Positions 23,005 to 33,162 of a stretch of DNA of 64,000 nt are shown here, one piece after another. The translations under genes and the position numbers were made by a program. The DNA comes from Alternaria dauci (lineage: Eukaryota > Ascomycota > Dothideomycetes > Pleosporales > Pleosporaceae). How positions within the stretch are numbered: the stretch's first letter is position 1; each line of letters begins with the position of its first letter. Where the stretch lies: NCBI RefSeq assembly GCF_042100115.1, contig NC_091272.1:6324001-6388000 (forward strand). The letters run 5' to 3'. The notes beneath the pieces were generated by a model. That model did no database searches. It worked only from the letters and a program-made list of their open reading frames with translations, and was not told where the DNA came from.

Positions 23005-23765
23005 TGAGACGAAGTAATGATCTTCTATCGTAACGCAAGCCGTCGCGATATGATTGTCGCACAATTTCCACAAAACGTTGTACACAAGTTCGGATCGCCC
23101 CTTTTGTCAGCCATGATGATGTTTGTAGAGGCCAGCTGCAAGCCGCGCCCAACCCACTCGAAGAATGTACATGCAAACAACCTAGAAATACTTTAGTCCC
23201 CTTCGATACGTCAGAAAAATGTCGCAAAAACAGCCGGATCTCCATGACCTCCACATGCGAACGCCAGCCATGACGACGAACCGCTTGATGATCTATCGGA
23301 TCTGCCGCGCAACGACAGCCGAGGCGGCTCCGCCTCTAATCCATATCAGGCTTAGCGGCGTGTCACGATAGACCAGGGTACAGCCATCAAGCTATCGATG
23401 GCTGACTGTGTCTCCAGCTCTATTTCCCATTGAGGCACGTAACGTTACGACCAAGTCTACATTCAGTATGGATTTCTTGATTCCGAGTCCTGCACTGTTC
23501 GCGCGCGCAACATGGCTACCCAATGTTGGTTTCGAAACAGAGCACCGCAACTTTGTGGAGACTACGCGCGTTCTTGATCGGACCGTGACGTCTTACGACG
23601 ACTGACACCCTGGCGTTGTGGTGCAGGGACACGGAGGGGATACAGAGGAGAGGCAGATCGCGCATCGTTCCTGACATATAGCGGTACGACGTATGCCCGA
23701 TGTCCGTTTCAAGCAAGGGAGGAACGGCCTGAGGCATTGTTCCTTCTGTCCTCACACATTTCGTC
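23005..23765. other. Intergenic region
   Basis: 761 bp between two plus-strand genes. Holds the MOSC terminator and the promoter of the glycosyltransferase-like gene. Only short, motif-free frames. Confidence 0.45.
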
Positions 23766-25894
23766 ATGGCAGGCGATGCGATGCTGGCTATGCCAATGTC
23801 TCCTACACAATCACCTAAGGAGTTTGGAAATGCGGCCGTACAGTGGGCCTGTACGCGTCGAGGGAGGATGATGGTCTTGACCATAACGCTTCTCACCATT
23901 CTGCTGGGATTGACTGGCATGAGGCATCACGAGGTGCGTTTGGTCCATTCTGATACCAGAGGGAGGAGCGTTGAGGACATGCAAGACGTGCCCCGCTAGA
24001 ACTGACTGTCAGTTTTCAGGGTCAGGCTAACCATCTTCAGGCCATATCCTCACAATACCAGAGCCTTTCCTCTTACTATCCATGGCGACCGCACCTACCC
24101 GCCCTGCCCGATATCGTACATTCGCCCTTCAAGACCCCCTCGAATACGACACTGCAAATCGAGAATGGCGAGCTCGACCATGTACCACCGAAGCTCAAGA
24201 AGACGACGCCGAATTTCCACCTCCTCATGCCATCCGAGCGTGACACAGATGGTTTCTGCAGGACGACCCTGTCTGCTATGCTTCTCAACTACCCTCCGCC
24301 GACTGCAGTTCAGCTATACATCCCACACGAATCGGATATCAAATGGGAGAGGGGCATATTGAACAGCACACTTCACTACCTGGCCAATGAGAAGCTGGTC
24401 AAGGATCAGGATTTAGTCCTCATCGTGGATGGCCAGCAATCATGGTTCCAGCTGCCAAGCGATGTGATAGTCACGCAGTACAAGAGATTGTTGGCAGATG
24501 CGAACATGCAGCTCCTGAAGAAGTATGGCGCTGACAAGGATGGCTACCAGAAGTTCAATCAGACGATCGTATTTGGTGCGGAGAAGAGGTGCGAAAGCGA
24601 TGATATGGCCTGCAAGTACGTGCCGCAGTCGACATTATCGGACAATACCTACGGAACGGAGAGCGGCCGACGCATATCCGATAACCCAGCGAAGTTCCTC
24701 CATTCAAAGATGGTCATGGGCCCGGCGAGCGACTTGAAGATGCTGTATCAGGCTGGGCTAGAGAAGTTCATGGAGGCTGGAAGTCAGTCACAGACAGTCC
24801 AGTCAGTGTTCGCGACCCTGTTCGCTGAGCAGCAGCTGAGAAGAGACGCCGAGGAAGTTGCGTCGAAGCATACTGGCGCCAAGATCAAAGATTTCATAAC
24901 TGGTAGAGCAAGCAAGTCCGAAGCCGAGCGGAGACTGGAGCGAGCGAACGCCGAGCTCTCAAACACTAAACGACATGAGTTTTCCATTGGGTTGGACTAC
25001 ACCCATGTGCTCTTCCAGCCCTTGGAATACTGCAACGAAGACGAACTCCTTCCTCTTTTGCACGACAACTCGACCGACTTGTCGCAGTACAGTCACTACG
25101 ACTCTACCCAGTACCTCTCCCTTCCACCTGTCTTGAACGAGACCAAGCCTCCATTCTGGCGCCCAGACTTTGTCGAGCACAACCCATCTCCAAATGAGAA
25201 GCCAGCATATATCGACAATCTAGAGTTCACCCTAGCACTTGATGGCTTACCGAGCCGCAAGCTACCCTGGGAAAGCGTTCCTCTGATCCAAAACACATAC
25301 TCCGGCTCCGTACCTGCCATCATCCTAAGCAGCTCTTCGTCCCCTGACGCCGAGCATCCACCAATCGCAAACGTCACTTGGGATAGCATGTGGTACGCGG
25401 AACACAAACGCGCCATGCTGAGGAACTATTTCCGCGCTCCTCAGTCCCCGAACGGATATCACAACCACCTTGTAGGCGGCGACCGCTACTGGGATAATCG
25501 TGGTGGACGCGGCGGCATATGGACCGAAGCCGAGCAGATCTGGTACCCATGGGGCGAAGTCGACGGCGTGTGTGGAACCTTGCCACAACTGAAAGAAATT
25601 TTCCAGGACGGTAAGGGCGTGTGGCTGCATGAGTTAGAGCAGGACAATGAGCAGGGTCGTCTGAATGAACAAGAAGAACTTCGGAAAAAGAAGGAGGAAG
25701 CAAGACTCAAGGATATTATCGAGTTGATCAAGATGGAGAATGAAGAGAAGGAGAAGGAGCAGAAAGCGCAAAAGGAGAAGATTGACTTTGAGCGGTTGAA
25801 GGAACTTCAGGGGACTCAGGTTAAAAGTGGGAAGCCAGTTGAGAGGAGGAGCAAAAGATGGGATATTGGCGAGGAGTGTGTGAGGTACTGTTAG
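23766..25894 (+). CDS. Type II membrane, glycosyltransferase-like protein
   Basis: Two exons, 23766-23933 and 24041-25894, give 673 aa. A single hydrophobic helix at residues ~35-52 behind a short basic cytoplasmic segment gives a type II topology, as in Golgi glycosyltransferases. The lumenal part has NFHLLMPSERD, then LVLIVDGQQSWFQLPSDV, then QTIVFGAEKRC. This order resembles the LH3/PLOD-type glycosyltransferase pattern (an acidic motif, then vvFsAE.xC), but the classical DxD is replaced by DGQ. The middle holds conserved-looking aromatic blocks (WYAEHKRAMLRNYF, GGRGGIWTEAEQIWYPWGEV). The C-terminal ~90 residues are a Lys/Glu coiled coil. A Golgi or ER location and sugar-transfer role are inferred only. 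NST/NTT-type sequons are present in the lumenal part. Confidence 0.83.
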
Positions 25895-26837
25895 TGGATT
25901 TTCAGTTATATACCAGGGCTGCATTTCTTTTGTTTGGGTGGTTTGTTCGCTGGATGCGATTTGGAAGCATCTTCAGGCGCATTTTTGGGAGGACTTTAGA
26001 GTATCGTAACGTTATTCTGCTTACTCTTGTCTTTGTCTCCTCTTTCGCAATCTCAACCTCCACAGACACAGAAGTGTCGCGTGCAATTCAGGTAAACATG
26101 ATGCGAGACACGAGATTGAGACATTTGCTAGGGCTATGGGCCTAATGAATACTAAAGGGACAGTTCTGTTTATATCCTGTTGCCACGCAATTTAACCATG
26201 GCTACTAAATCGTACGTAGAGATCAAGAGATGGCGGGATGTGCCGTCGGGTCAGTCATGTTCGCGGACATGAAGAAGGATATTCGTTCGGCTGCGAAGAA
26301 ATTGGCTGGGATGCTGAGGACCATGGCACTGATCAGACGGTAATTCACCACTGGGAGGTAGCGAGATTGCGTTTCAACACAAGTTCTGTGTAGCGTGCAA
26401 GTCACGAGAAAGACAAGAGGATATGAGATGATCTGAAGTGGCTGTATCAATATGCTGACAGATGATGGAGATGGAAGGGGTCTGGAGTAATCCATGGGTT
26501 CTTGGTTGGTCGGCAGTGGATAGCTCCGTAAGACAGGCAACTACAAGCGTAGTGCTCAGGCAGAAAATCGAGAGGTTTCATAGAGAGTTGCTGAGTTGGA
26601 TGATTAACGAATGTGGCGTACTCGAGAGGTTCTTGTGGTAGACCTAGCCAAACTAAATTACCTAGGTAGAGACAGGCGATAGGTCAACCCACTTTTTGCA
26701 ACCATGGGAAGACATGAGCTATATGTCACATACCCAAATCCCCTTCTTCATGTAGAATTGAAAATTATATAGCCATTTTGATGCTATCCTCATCTTGCCA
26801 TCCCAAAACTTAACCATCGAGGCAAAATCCACCAACT
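25895..26837. other. Intergenic region
   Basis: 943 bp. The first ~250 bp are rich in TTT and GTTTG stretches and look like 3' untranslated sequence. Around 26640-26790 the strand is AT-richer and probably holds the promoter of the 335-aa gene. No gene is supported. Confidence 0.45.
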
Positions 26838-27845
26838 ATGCCGACCACCACGAAACCAAAGCCCAAAATGTCCACCAAAATCGTCAAAGCCGACGAGTCT
26901 GTAATTATCCGTCCCAACACCTGCTACCTCTTCACACCAGAATTCTCCATCTCCCCTATGCACGCACTGGCCCTCTCCAATATCTTCTCCCCCATTATCC
27001 AAGACCTCTTCGTCCCCCGCGAACCCAAATGGAGAACAAGTCCCCTACCTCCATCTATATGCACACAACGCGGTAAACGGCACTATCGCAGCACACACAT
27101 CCCACGTTACCAAGGCTCGAAAGAAGTCAACATGGGCGCATATTACACCACCGACCCCAGAGGCTTACTTCCAGGCAAGTCATTAGAGACCAACAGGCTG
27201 GAAGAACTGTATATCAAACAAAATCCCAGTTTATACCCTCAGTCTGGTGATTTAGTCCTCGGAAGGAAAGCTAAATGCGCCAAAGCCGCTTCGTCCTCGT
27301 TCTCCTCGCCACCCGTCCAGAGGAAGCCGATTCTAGGAGGCGGTATCGTCCAAGAGATTGGTCGAATCTTATACGATGGCAGAGTGATGAAAGACGATTT
27401 CCCGGCGCCGTTTTGCGACCTACCGGATCACACGTTTGTGCAGTGGGTTGTAAGGAATATGGGGTTGTTGGCTGTAGGGGCTTGGGAGGCGGAATGTGAG
27501 GCCATGGATGTGTTGTGGAGGACAAAGGAGAAGAAGAGGGAGGAGACTCTCCAGGAGGAAATGGCGAAGGAGAGGGCTGTAGAGGATGAGATCATGAAGG
27601 AAGACAAGAAAAAGGTTAGTGCCATGGATAATGTGATTGTGGAGATGATGATGAGATTGGATGCTATTCAGAAAAGGAGGATCGAAAAGCGGAAGAAGAA
27701 GACGAATGTGGTTTGGATGTGGAGAGGCATGAAGAAATACCTCGAGGAAGTAACAGCAGTGGAGGAGTTTGATCTGCAAACCACGAAATATCGTCTCAAG
27801 AGATCACACATGGCGCAGTTCAAGAGGTGCTTTCTTCGGAAGTAA
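26838..27845 (+). CDS. Unrecognised basic protein, 335 aa
   Basis: Single exon. No family recognised. The N-terminal third has PNTCYLFTPEFSISPMHALA and a proline-rich part. The middle contains GGGIVQEIGRILYDGRVM and FVQWVVRNMGLLAVGAWEAE, likely a folded helical domain. The last ~120 residues are a strongly charged helix with a basic run (IEKRKKKTNVVWMW) that could target the nucleus. No signal peptide or membrane span. Codon use is regular over the full length, which supports a real gene. The stop codon is only 41 bp from the stop of the convergent GH43 gene. Confidence 0.75.
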   Translation: MPTTTKPKPKMSTKIVKADESVIIRPNTCYLFTPEFSISPMHALALSNIFSPIIQDLFVPREPKWRTSPLPPSICTQRGKRHYRSTHIPRYQGSKEVNMGAYYTTDPRGLLPGKSLETNRLEELYIKQNPSLYPQSGDLVLGRKAKCAKAASSSFSSPPVQRKPILGGGIVQEIGRILYDGRVMKDDFPAPFCDLPDHTFVQWVVRNMGLLAVGAWEAECEAMDVLWRTKEKKREETLQEEMAKERAVEDEIMKEDKKKVSAMDNVIVEMMMRLDAIQKRRIEKRKKKTNVVWMWRGMKKYLEEVTAVEEFDLQTTKYRLKRSHMAQFKRCFLRK

Positions 27846-27886
27846 CTATACTATTATAGTACAACATCAACTTGACCCACATCCTC

Positions 27887-28870
27887 CTACATGACCTTTG
27901 GCTGGCTCTCCGCCAACTTAATCTTCCCCGCCTCATCATACACAATCTCCCTAATCTTGACACACCGCAAATGATTAACCCCCTTGCTCAAACTCGAATC
28001 ATGGTAGAACAAATACCACTTGCCCTTGAACTCCGCAATACTGTGATGCGTCGTCCATCCAATAACCGGCTCTAGAATCCTGCCCCCGTACGTAAACGGG
28101 CCCAACGGACTATCACCCGTCGCATAGCACAAGAAATGCGTGTCCCCAGTCGAATACGAAAAGTAGTATTTCCCATTATACTTGTGCATCCACGCAGCCT
28201 CAAAGAACCGTCTGTCGTGGTCGGCGGCCTGAATAGGGTTCCCAGATTCATCCAGGATAACAACGTCTTGCACATTGGTCGTAAAGGACGTCATATCGTC
28301 TGAGAGCTTTGCTACTTTTGCGCAGAGAGCATTGCCCGATTGCGCTTCCATGGTTTCGTAATCCTCGCGGATGAACTTCCCAGTCTTCCAGCATTGCAAT
28401 TGGCCGCCCCAGATGCCGCCAAAGTACAGATACGCGGCGCCGTCTTCGTCGACAAAAGACGCAGGGTCGATGCTGAAGCTGCCTTTTATCGGCTCGGGTT
28501 CTGGCTTAAATGGTCCTTCGGGTTTGTCGCCGGTAGCCACACCAACGCGGAAGATGCCCTCCTTGTCGCGGGCCGGGAAGAAGAGATAGTATTTCCCGTT
28601 CTTGGTGGCGGCATCAGGGGCCCAGAGCTGTTTTTGGACCCAGGGTATGTCTTCTTGCTTGAGGGCTACGCCGTGGTCTGTGACTGGGCCGCCTACTTCC
28701 TCCATGCTGAAGACGTGGTAATCGTTCATGTCGTATTGGTCGCCGTTGTCGTTGTCTTGGATGTCTGTCTCGCGGTCGTGCGAGGGGTAGACGTACAGCT
28801 TGCCATTGAAGACGTGGGCCGATGGGTCGGCGGTGAAAATGTGGGTGACGATGGGTTCTTTGTCCGCCAT
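27887..28870 (-). CDS. Glycoside hydrolase family 43 enzyme, intracellular
   Basis: Single exon, 327 aa, the length of a lone GH43 catalytic domain (five-bladed beta-propeller). The three expected acids are visible: D15 in TADPSAH (general base), D135 in SIDPASF (pKa modulator) and E224 in FFEAAW (general acid). Typical blade motifs include QLWAPDAATKNGKYYLFF and YNGKYYFSYS. GH43 members release arabinose or xylose from plant hemicellulose. This one has no signal peptide, so it probably acts inside the cell on short imported oligosaccharides; the substrate cannot be told. The start is the ATG before ADKEPIVTH. No catalytic residue is missing. Confidence 0.93.
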   Translation of the reverse strand: MADKEPIVTHIFTADPSAHVFNGKLYVYPSHDRETDIQDNDNGDQYDMNDYHVFSMEEVGGPVTDHGVALKQEDIPWVQKQLWAPDAATKNGKYYLFFPARDKEGIFRVGVATGDKPEGPFKPEPEPIKGSFSIDPASFVDEDGAAYLYFGGIWGGQLQCWKTGKFIREDYETMEAQSGNALCAKVAKLSDDMTSFTTNVQDVVILDESGNPIQAADHDRRFFEAAWMHKYNGKYYFSYSTGDTHFLCYATGDSPLGPFTYGGRILEPVIGWTTHHSIAEFKGKWYLFYHDSSLSKGVNHLRCVKIREIVYDEAGKIKLAESQPKVM

Positions 28871-29471
28871 GGTGTGAGTATCTAGTCGTTTGAACCTAAA
28901 AAATCAATTGGAAAAGATAGCAGTGTACCGTGCTTATACGCAGGCTTCCCCATGGAGTCTTATGTATGGAGGGGTATTTAGCCCCACGATGCGCCAGGCT
29001 CTCTACATTTACCCGGCGGGACGACTATCCTAAGCCAAGCACTTTGCTGTTGGATCCGAGCGGTCATCCCACTTACTACTGCTCAATGGCGGTACAACGG
29101 TGTCCACAAAGGATGAAGAAAATGGTGGAAGTTTGGCGTGGTGTTTAGCCGTCGATTCTTCCGTTGGACAGGCGCGTTCGTTTTGGTGCTAGTCTGCCTC
29201 GGGTGTGCGGGCGTCATGCGCTGCAACCGCGGGAAGTTCGCGCAAGATGCAGCCCTGGAGATCTCGCGCTATGGCAGTACTGTCGCAAAGGTGTGACGTG
29301 CAATGTAGTACGCGAATTGAGAGTGTATTCAAAACTTCCATTCAGAAGTGTGTTTATTACAAACGTTATCTATATTCTAAGGTCCACAAAAGGAAAACCC
29401 TTGCGCAACCACGAAGACATTCAACGACTTCTACGGGTATTTCATGCTTGGCCCGAAAAACGCCATCGCCA
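28871..29471. other. Intergenic region upstream of GH43
   Basis: 600 bp with the GH43 promoter. Short plus-strand frames run through it but carry no motifs. Nothing else supported. Confidence 0.4.
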
Positions 29472-29717
29472 CTATCCAAGAACGTAATACTTCTTCTTCC
29501 TCGTCAGCAACGGCTTCGACTTCTTCGCATTTCTTCCCTTCAACGCCTCAATACTATCATCACCACCATCCAAATTGGGTGGCAGGCTGTTACACGCGGC
29601 AGTCCTCAGCGCACTTGAGATCCGCACACCCAGAACAGAACTAGAAGTACGCCTCTGTGGACATATCACATGCGCAGGAGTCACAAACCGCGCCTCTTTG
29701 ATCGTAAATCCCCTCAT
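29472..29717 (-). CDS. Possible small basic protein or gene fragment
   Basis: 81 codons from the first ATG (MRGFTIKEARF) to a stop after KKKYYVLG. The frame stays open upstream to about 29760, with coding-like residues (DRHRYVVQNVVEE) just after a TTTGTCAG that would make an acceptor site. No upstream ATG exon is available before the J-domain gene ends at 29835. So this is either a short protein, or the last exon or fragment of something broken. Composition looks coding rather than random. Family unknown. Confidence 0.3.
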   Translation of the reverse strand: MRGFTIKEARFVTPAHVICPQRRTSSSVLGVRISSALRTAACNSLPPNLDGGDDSIEALKGRNAKKSKPLLTRKKKYYVLG

Positions 29718-29834
29718 TTCTTCAACCACGTTTTGAACGACGTAGCGGTGCCTGTCTGCTCCCTGACAAAAGCTCCTACTAAGACGACGTCAGCACACCC
29801 GCAGACTAGACTCAAGCGATTGGATTGGCCAAGC

Positions 29835-32249
29835 TCAGGTCTGTAGGGTCTGGTACAGCTTCATGGTCTTGTTCCGCACATCCTCGCACTGTTGCAGCGC
29901 AATAATGTGACGTTCCTGTGCAAGCTTCCATGTCTCCATGACACCCTCGTCTTCCTCCATCTTTGCCAAATAACTCGCGAATCCAAGCTTCTTGGTTGTC
30001 TCGCCGCGATTATGGATGAAGTTGTCGTCTAGATCCTCCATCTCGTTGCTTCGCGAGGCGAAATGGCCAGTAATGATCTTGCAGTAGTTTCGGTACGATT
30101 TGACGTAGGTACGCATGCGGTCGAAATAGGAATTCGCAGAGTCCAGATCTACCTTCGCTGGTGGGGCAGGCGCTTGGGGTATCTCGGGATACTTGAGATT
30201 CTTTGCACCGTTGGCTTTGACGGGATGTGAGTTGGAAGCCTGGGACGGGAATGGAACTGCGTCTGCAAGGGTGCCCATGCCAGAGAGTCCGTTGCTCGAA
30301 GGCTTGACAAGCGGATCTATGAATTCTGGACCGAGACTGTTCAGTCCTCCACCGGGCGGTTTTGTGGTAGAAGCGGAAGAAGGCGCAGTAGCGGAGCCAT
30401 TCGGCATGGCACCTAGACCCGTTGTGTTCAACTTCGGTGACGATGGCGCCGTGCGTGTGCCTTTCTTAGCTGGCTTTGCGTTTGATGGTGGCCCAGAGTC
30501 AATATCCATAGCATCCACGTCGCCGTTTACTGGCTCTTCAGCAAACGCCTGGTACTTCGGCCGCGACGCATCGGCTGATTCCTGCGTCTTCGAAGCGCCA
30601 TTCTGTTGTACAGATGCCTTGCGTGCAGCCTTTGGCCTTTTTGTAGTCTCTGACGGCCGACGGGGCGATGTCTCCTTCGCGTCGGTGTATACCCAATTCG
30701 GATCTTTGAACGTCTCCTGCCAGTCTTGAGGACTGAACTTGGCCGTGTGTGGCGCCATCTTGGGCGGGGCGAAGTTGATGCCAGGAGGTGGCCCTGGAGG
30801 AGGTGGGGGTATCGGCTGCCCGAATGGCGAAACTGGAGGCGGCATCGGCCGTGTGCTGAACGGGTTTCGATCGGTCGCATTTCGTTGCGATCTGCCGCGG
30901 GTTGGAGAGGCTCGGCCCTTCCCGTTGGCACCTTTTTGCATGTTAGGAGCAAAGTAACTATCGCTGCCCTCGAACTTGCCATGCCAGTCCGAAGGCGAGA
31001 ACTTCATATTGATGCTTTCTTCACTCCTGCTCTTGAAGCTGTTGGGCTTGTTTCCCGCCGCGCCGTTGCTCTGCCGCTTTGGATCAGGGGTCGCAAAATT
31101 GCTCTCTGCCCAGGTCGGCGGAGGCGGTCGTGTATTCTGCGGTGGTGGAGGAGGTGGTGGGTCACGATGTTTGCTGCCGCTGTTGGAGAATTCGGAGTCC
31201 GAATCTTCATCGCTAGAGTCAGGGTATCCGTGGGCAAAAGGATTTGGCTTTGCGCTGGATTTCTTGCCCTGTGTTCTGCGACCCGAGTCTGAGTATGCGC
31301 CGGCGTCTGTCGAATGGCTTGCTCTGTATGAATGTGTTGGTGAGTTGCGCACGCTAGACGACCTTCCAACTCCGTCAAACATGGAGGTACGCTCGCCCGA
31401 AACGTGAGAGAAGTATGGTGTGCGAACACGGTTGGCTTCCGAGTATGGGGCATCGTCGGCGTGGCTGTCTTTCGGAGGAGTTGTAGAGGTGGGTGGGGCT
31501 GGAGCCGGACGGGCATAGTTCCTATACGCTGACCGCGCCTGGCCTTCATCGACGCCCGGTGTTGAGGGGTCAAATCCTGTCTTGGAGGGAGGGACTCTTG
31601 TGCTTTGGCTGCGGCCGAACGGTGTGCCGTTGGGGTTGTTCTGCGGATTGCTCTGCGAGCTGCTCTGAGCACCCGGGTTGTGCTGCCGAGAGTCGTCGCC
31701 CCGCGGCTGCTTCATCTTCTGCCATGCTGTAAAGACATTTGCCCGGGCCTCGGCATCTCTTGCCTTTGCGTCTGGTCGTTGCGCTGTTGGTGGCGGGCGG
31801 AAGTTCCTATTGGTAAACCTGTCGGCGCCGTTGTTGTATGTGCTGTGTTGTTGGGGTTGCGGGCGCTGTGCTTGAGGCGGAGGCTGAGGCTTTGGAGGGG
31901 GAGCACGGTAGTAAGTTCCCTGAGGTGCGGTTGTAGAGTATGCGTTGCGTGAAGGCGGCGGCGGTCTCGCTCTCGGTGTGTTGGGGGTGTTGCCAGGCGC
32001 AGAGACATTGCGGTGTTTCCTTCTGTCCGCGTCGTACTTTGCTCGCGAGGGGGCATCGCACAGTATCTCGTGGGCGGCCTGGATTTCTTGGAAGCGGATG
32101 ACGAACTCGGCCTCGCGCCCAGGATTTCGGTCTGGGTGATACTGCAGCGCCAGCGTCCGGAAGGCCTTGCGGATCTCGTTCTCGCTGGCATTTGCGGGCA
32201 CCTTTAGGTCGGCGTAGTAGTTTCGCGAGGGATCGGCTTTGATGACCAT
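29835..32249 (-). CDS. J-domain (DnaJ-like) co-chaperone with long disordered region
   Basis: Single exon, 804 aa. The J domain occupies residues ~9-75, with YYADLKVP, the HPD triad at 38-40 (QYHPDRNPG) and a helix IV region AAHEILCDAPSRAKYDADRR. The HPD loop activates the ATPase of Hsp70 partners. There follows a ~600-residue disordered stretch very rich in Pro, Ser, Asn and Gln. The C-terminal ~120 residues are helical and well folded (YFDRMRTYVKSYRNYCKII, then an ITGHF block), probably a client- or partner-binding domain. There is no G/F, zinc-finger or DnaJ C-terminal domain, so it is a type III J protein. The ATG before VIKADPSRNYY was chosen; the frame is open a further 13 codons but without an ATG. 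Confidence 0.92.
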   Translation of the reverse strand: MVIKADPSRNYYADLKVPANASENEIRKAFRTLALQYHPDRNPGREAEFVIRFQEIQAAHEILCDAPSRAKYDADRRKHRNVSAPGNTPNTPRARPPPPSRNAYSTTAPQGTYYRAPPPKPQPPPQAQRPQPQQHSTYNNGADRFTNRNFRPPPTAQRPDAKARDAEARANVFTAWQKMKQPRGDDSRQHNPGAQSSSQSNPQNNPNGTPFGRSQSTRVPPSKTGFDPSTPGVDEGQARSAYRNYARPAPAPPTSTTPPKDSHADDAPYSEANRVRTPYFSHVSGERTSMFDGVGRSSSVRNSPTHSYRASHSTDAGAYSDSGRRTQGKKSSAKPNPFAHGYPDSSDEDSDSEFSNSGSKHRDPPPPPPPQNTRPPPPTWAESNFATPDPKRQSNGAAGNKPNSFKSRSEESINMKFSPSDWHGKFEGSDSYFAPNMQKGANGKGRASPTRGRSQRNATDRNPFSTRPMPPPVSPFGQPIPPPPPGPPPGINFAPPKMAPHTAKFSPQDWQETFKDPNWVYTDAKETSPRRPSETTKRPKAARKASVQQNGASKTQESADASRPKYQAFAEEPVNGDVDAMDIDSGPPSNAKPAKKGTRTAPSSPKLNTTGLGAMPNGSATAPSSASTTKPPGGGLNSLGPEFIDPLVKPSSNGLSGMGTLADAVPFPSQASNSHPVKANGAKNLKYPEIPQAPAPPAKVDLDSANSYFDRMRTYVKSYRNYCKIITGHFASRSNEMEDLDDNFIHNRGETTKKLGFASYLAKMEEDEGVMETWKLAQERHIIALQQCEDVRNKTMKLYQTLQT

Positions 32250-33162
32250 GGCGGCGGTGTTTGCGGCGAGACTGGAGAGGTTGGGCAAGCAGGTTTTTTG
32301 CAGAGTGCGCCCGCTCTACTTTTGTAGGCAGCTGCAGTTGTCAAACAGCCTGGTGCGTGTCGCCCTTTCACTGCCTGGGCCGGTCGCCGGGCAGTGCTGC
32401 TCAGATGATGGTGCTCGGTCGCGCGCGTGAACGTAGGAACATTGTGTATCGGAACTTGAACCCCCGGACGACGGCAGCAAAAGTCTGGATAATCAGCTCG
32501 TCAGACGCATGTCGTCAGTGTGGCAGAGAGGCGGGTGTACCCTTTGCGTCTATTGGAGCTCTGGTCGCTTGTTGCGCTGGCGTCAAGGTGCTGCATGTGT
32601 TGTGGGTTGGGCTGTTTTGGCTGCGAGGGGCCCAGGCAACACTTGCAACAGCCTGCTAGCAACACCCTAGCTGGTCATACACGACATACCTGATTTGATC
32701 GCCTTCTCGACTCTTGACGAATCTTTCCATCGCAACTCTACTCTGGCCTGCACGTTGAATGTCACACTAGCCATGGCGCACACATCTTGCTTCCACTTTA
32801 CATCTGACGTCGATAGTGCAGCTGTCTAACCGGTACCCCGTCAGCCACCCATGTGAAAGTCCATCTATCTTCCCTTGGCTACAACCAACCAAGGCATACT
32901 CGCCAGATTCGACCCTAGTGCCATGTCTCTTTACAGAGCAGCCTTTTCACATTCAGCATACAAACACCGCACATCAATACACAGCGCTTAGTGTTGTCTT
33001 CGTAAAGATCATGAATCCATGGTATTGATTTTGAAAGTCCTGACAGCTTTTATGCCGCCCGGAAGCTACGTAGCCCAGGACACCCTATTCCATTCACGCC
33101 AGCCCATACGCTGAAAACAATCGACCAGACGTTGCACCAAGCACACCACATGCTCAATGCAT
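32250..33162. other. Intergenic region
   Basis: 913 bp between the J-domain gene's start and the eL15 gene's end. Holds the J-domain promoter and the eL15 terminator. No gene supported. Confidence 0.45.

Noticed and set aside
28340..28885. 181-codon plus frame over the GH43 gene
   Set aside because: Antisense shadow; the minus strand encodes the complete catalytic triad.
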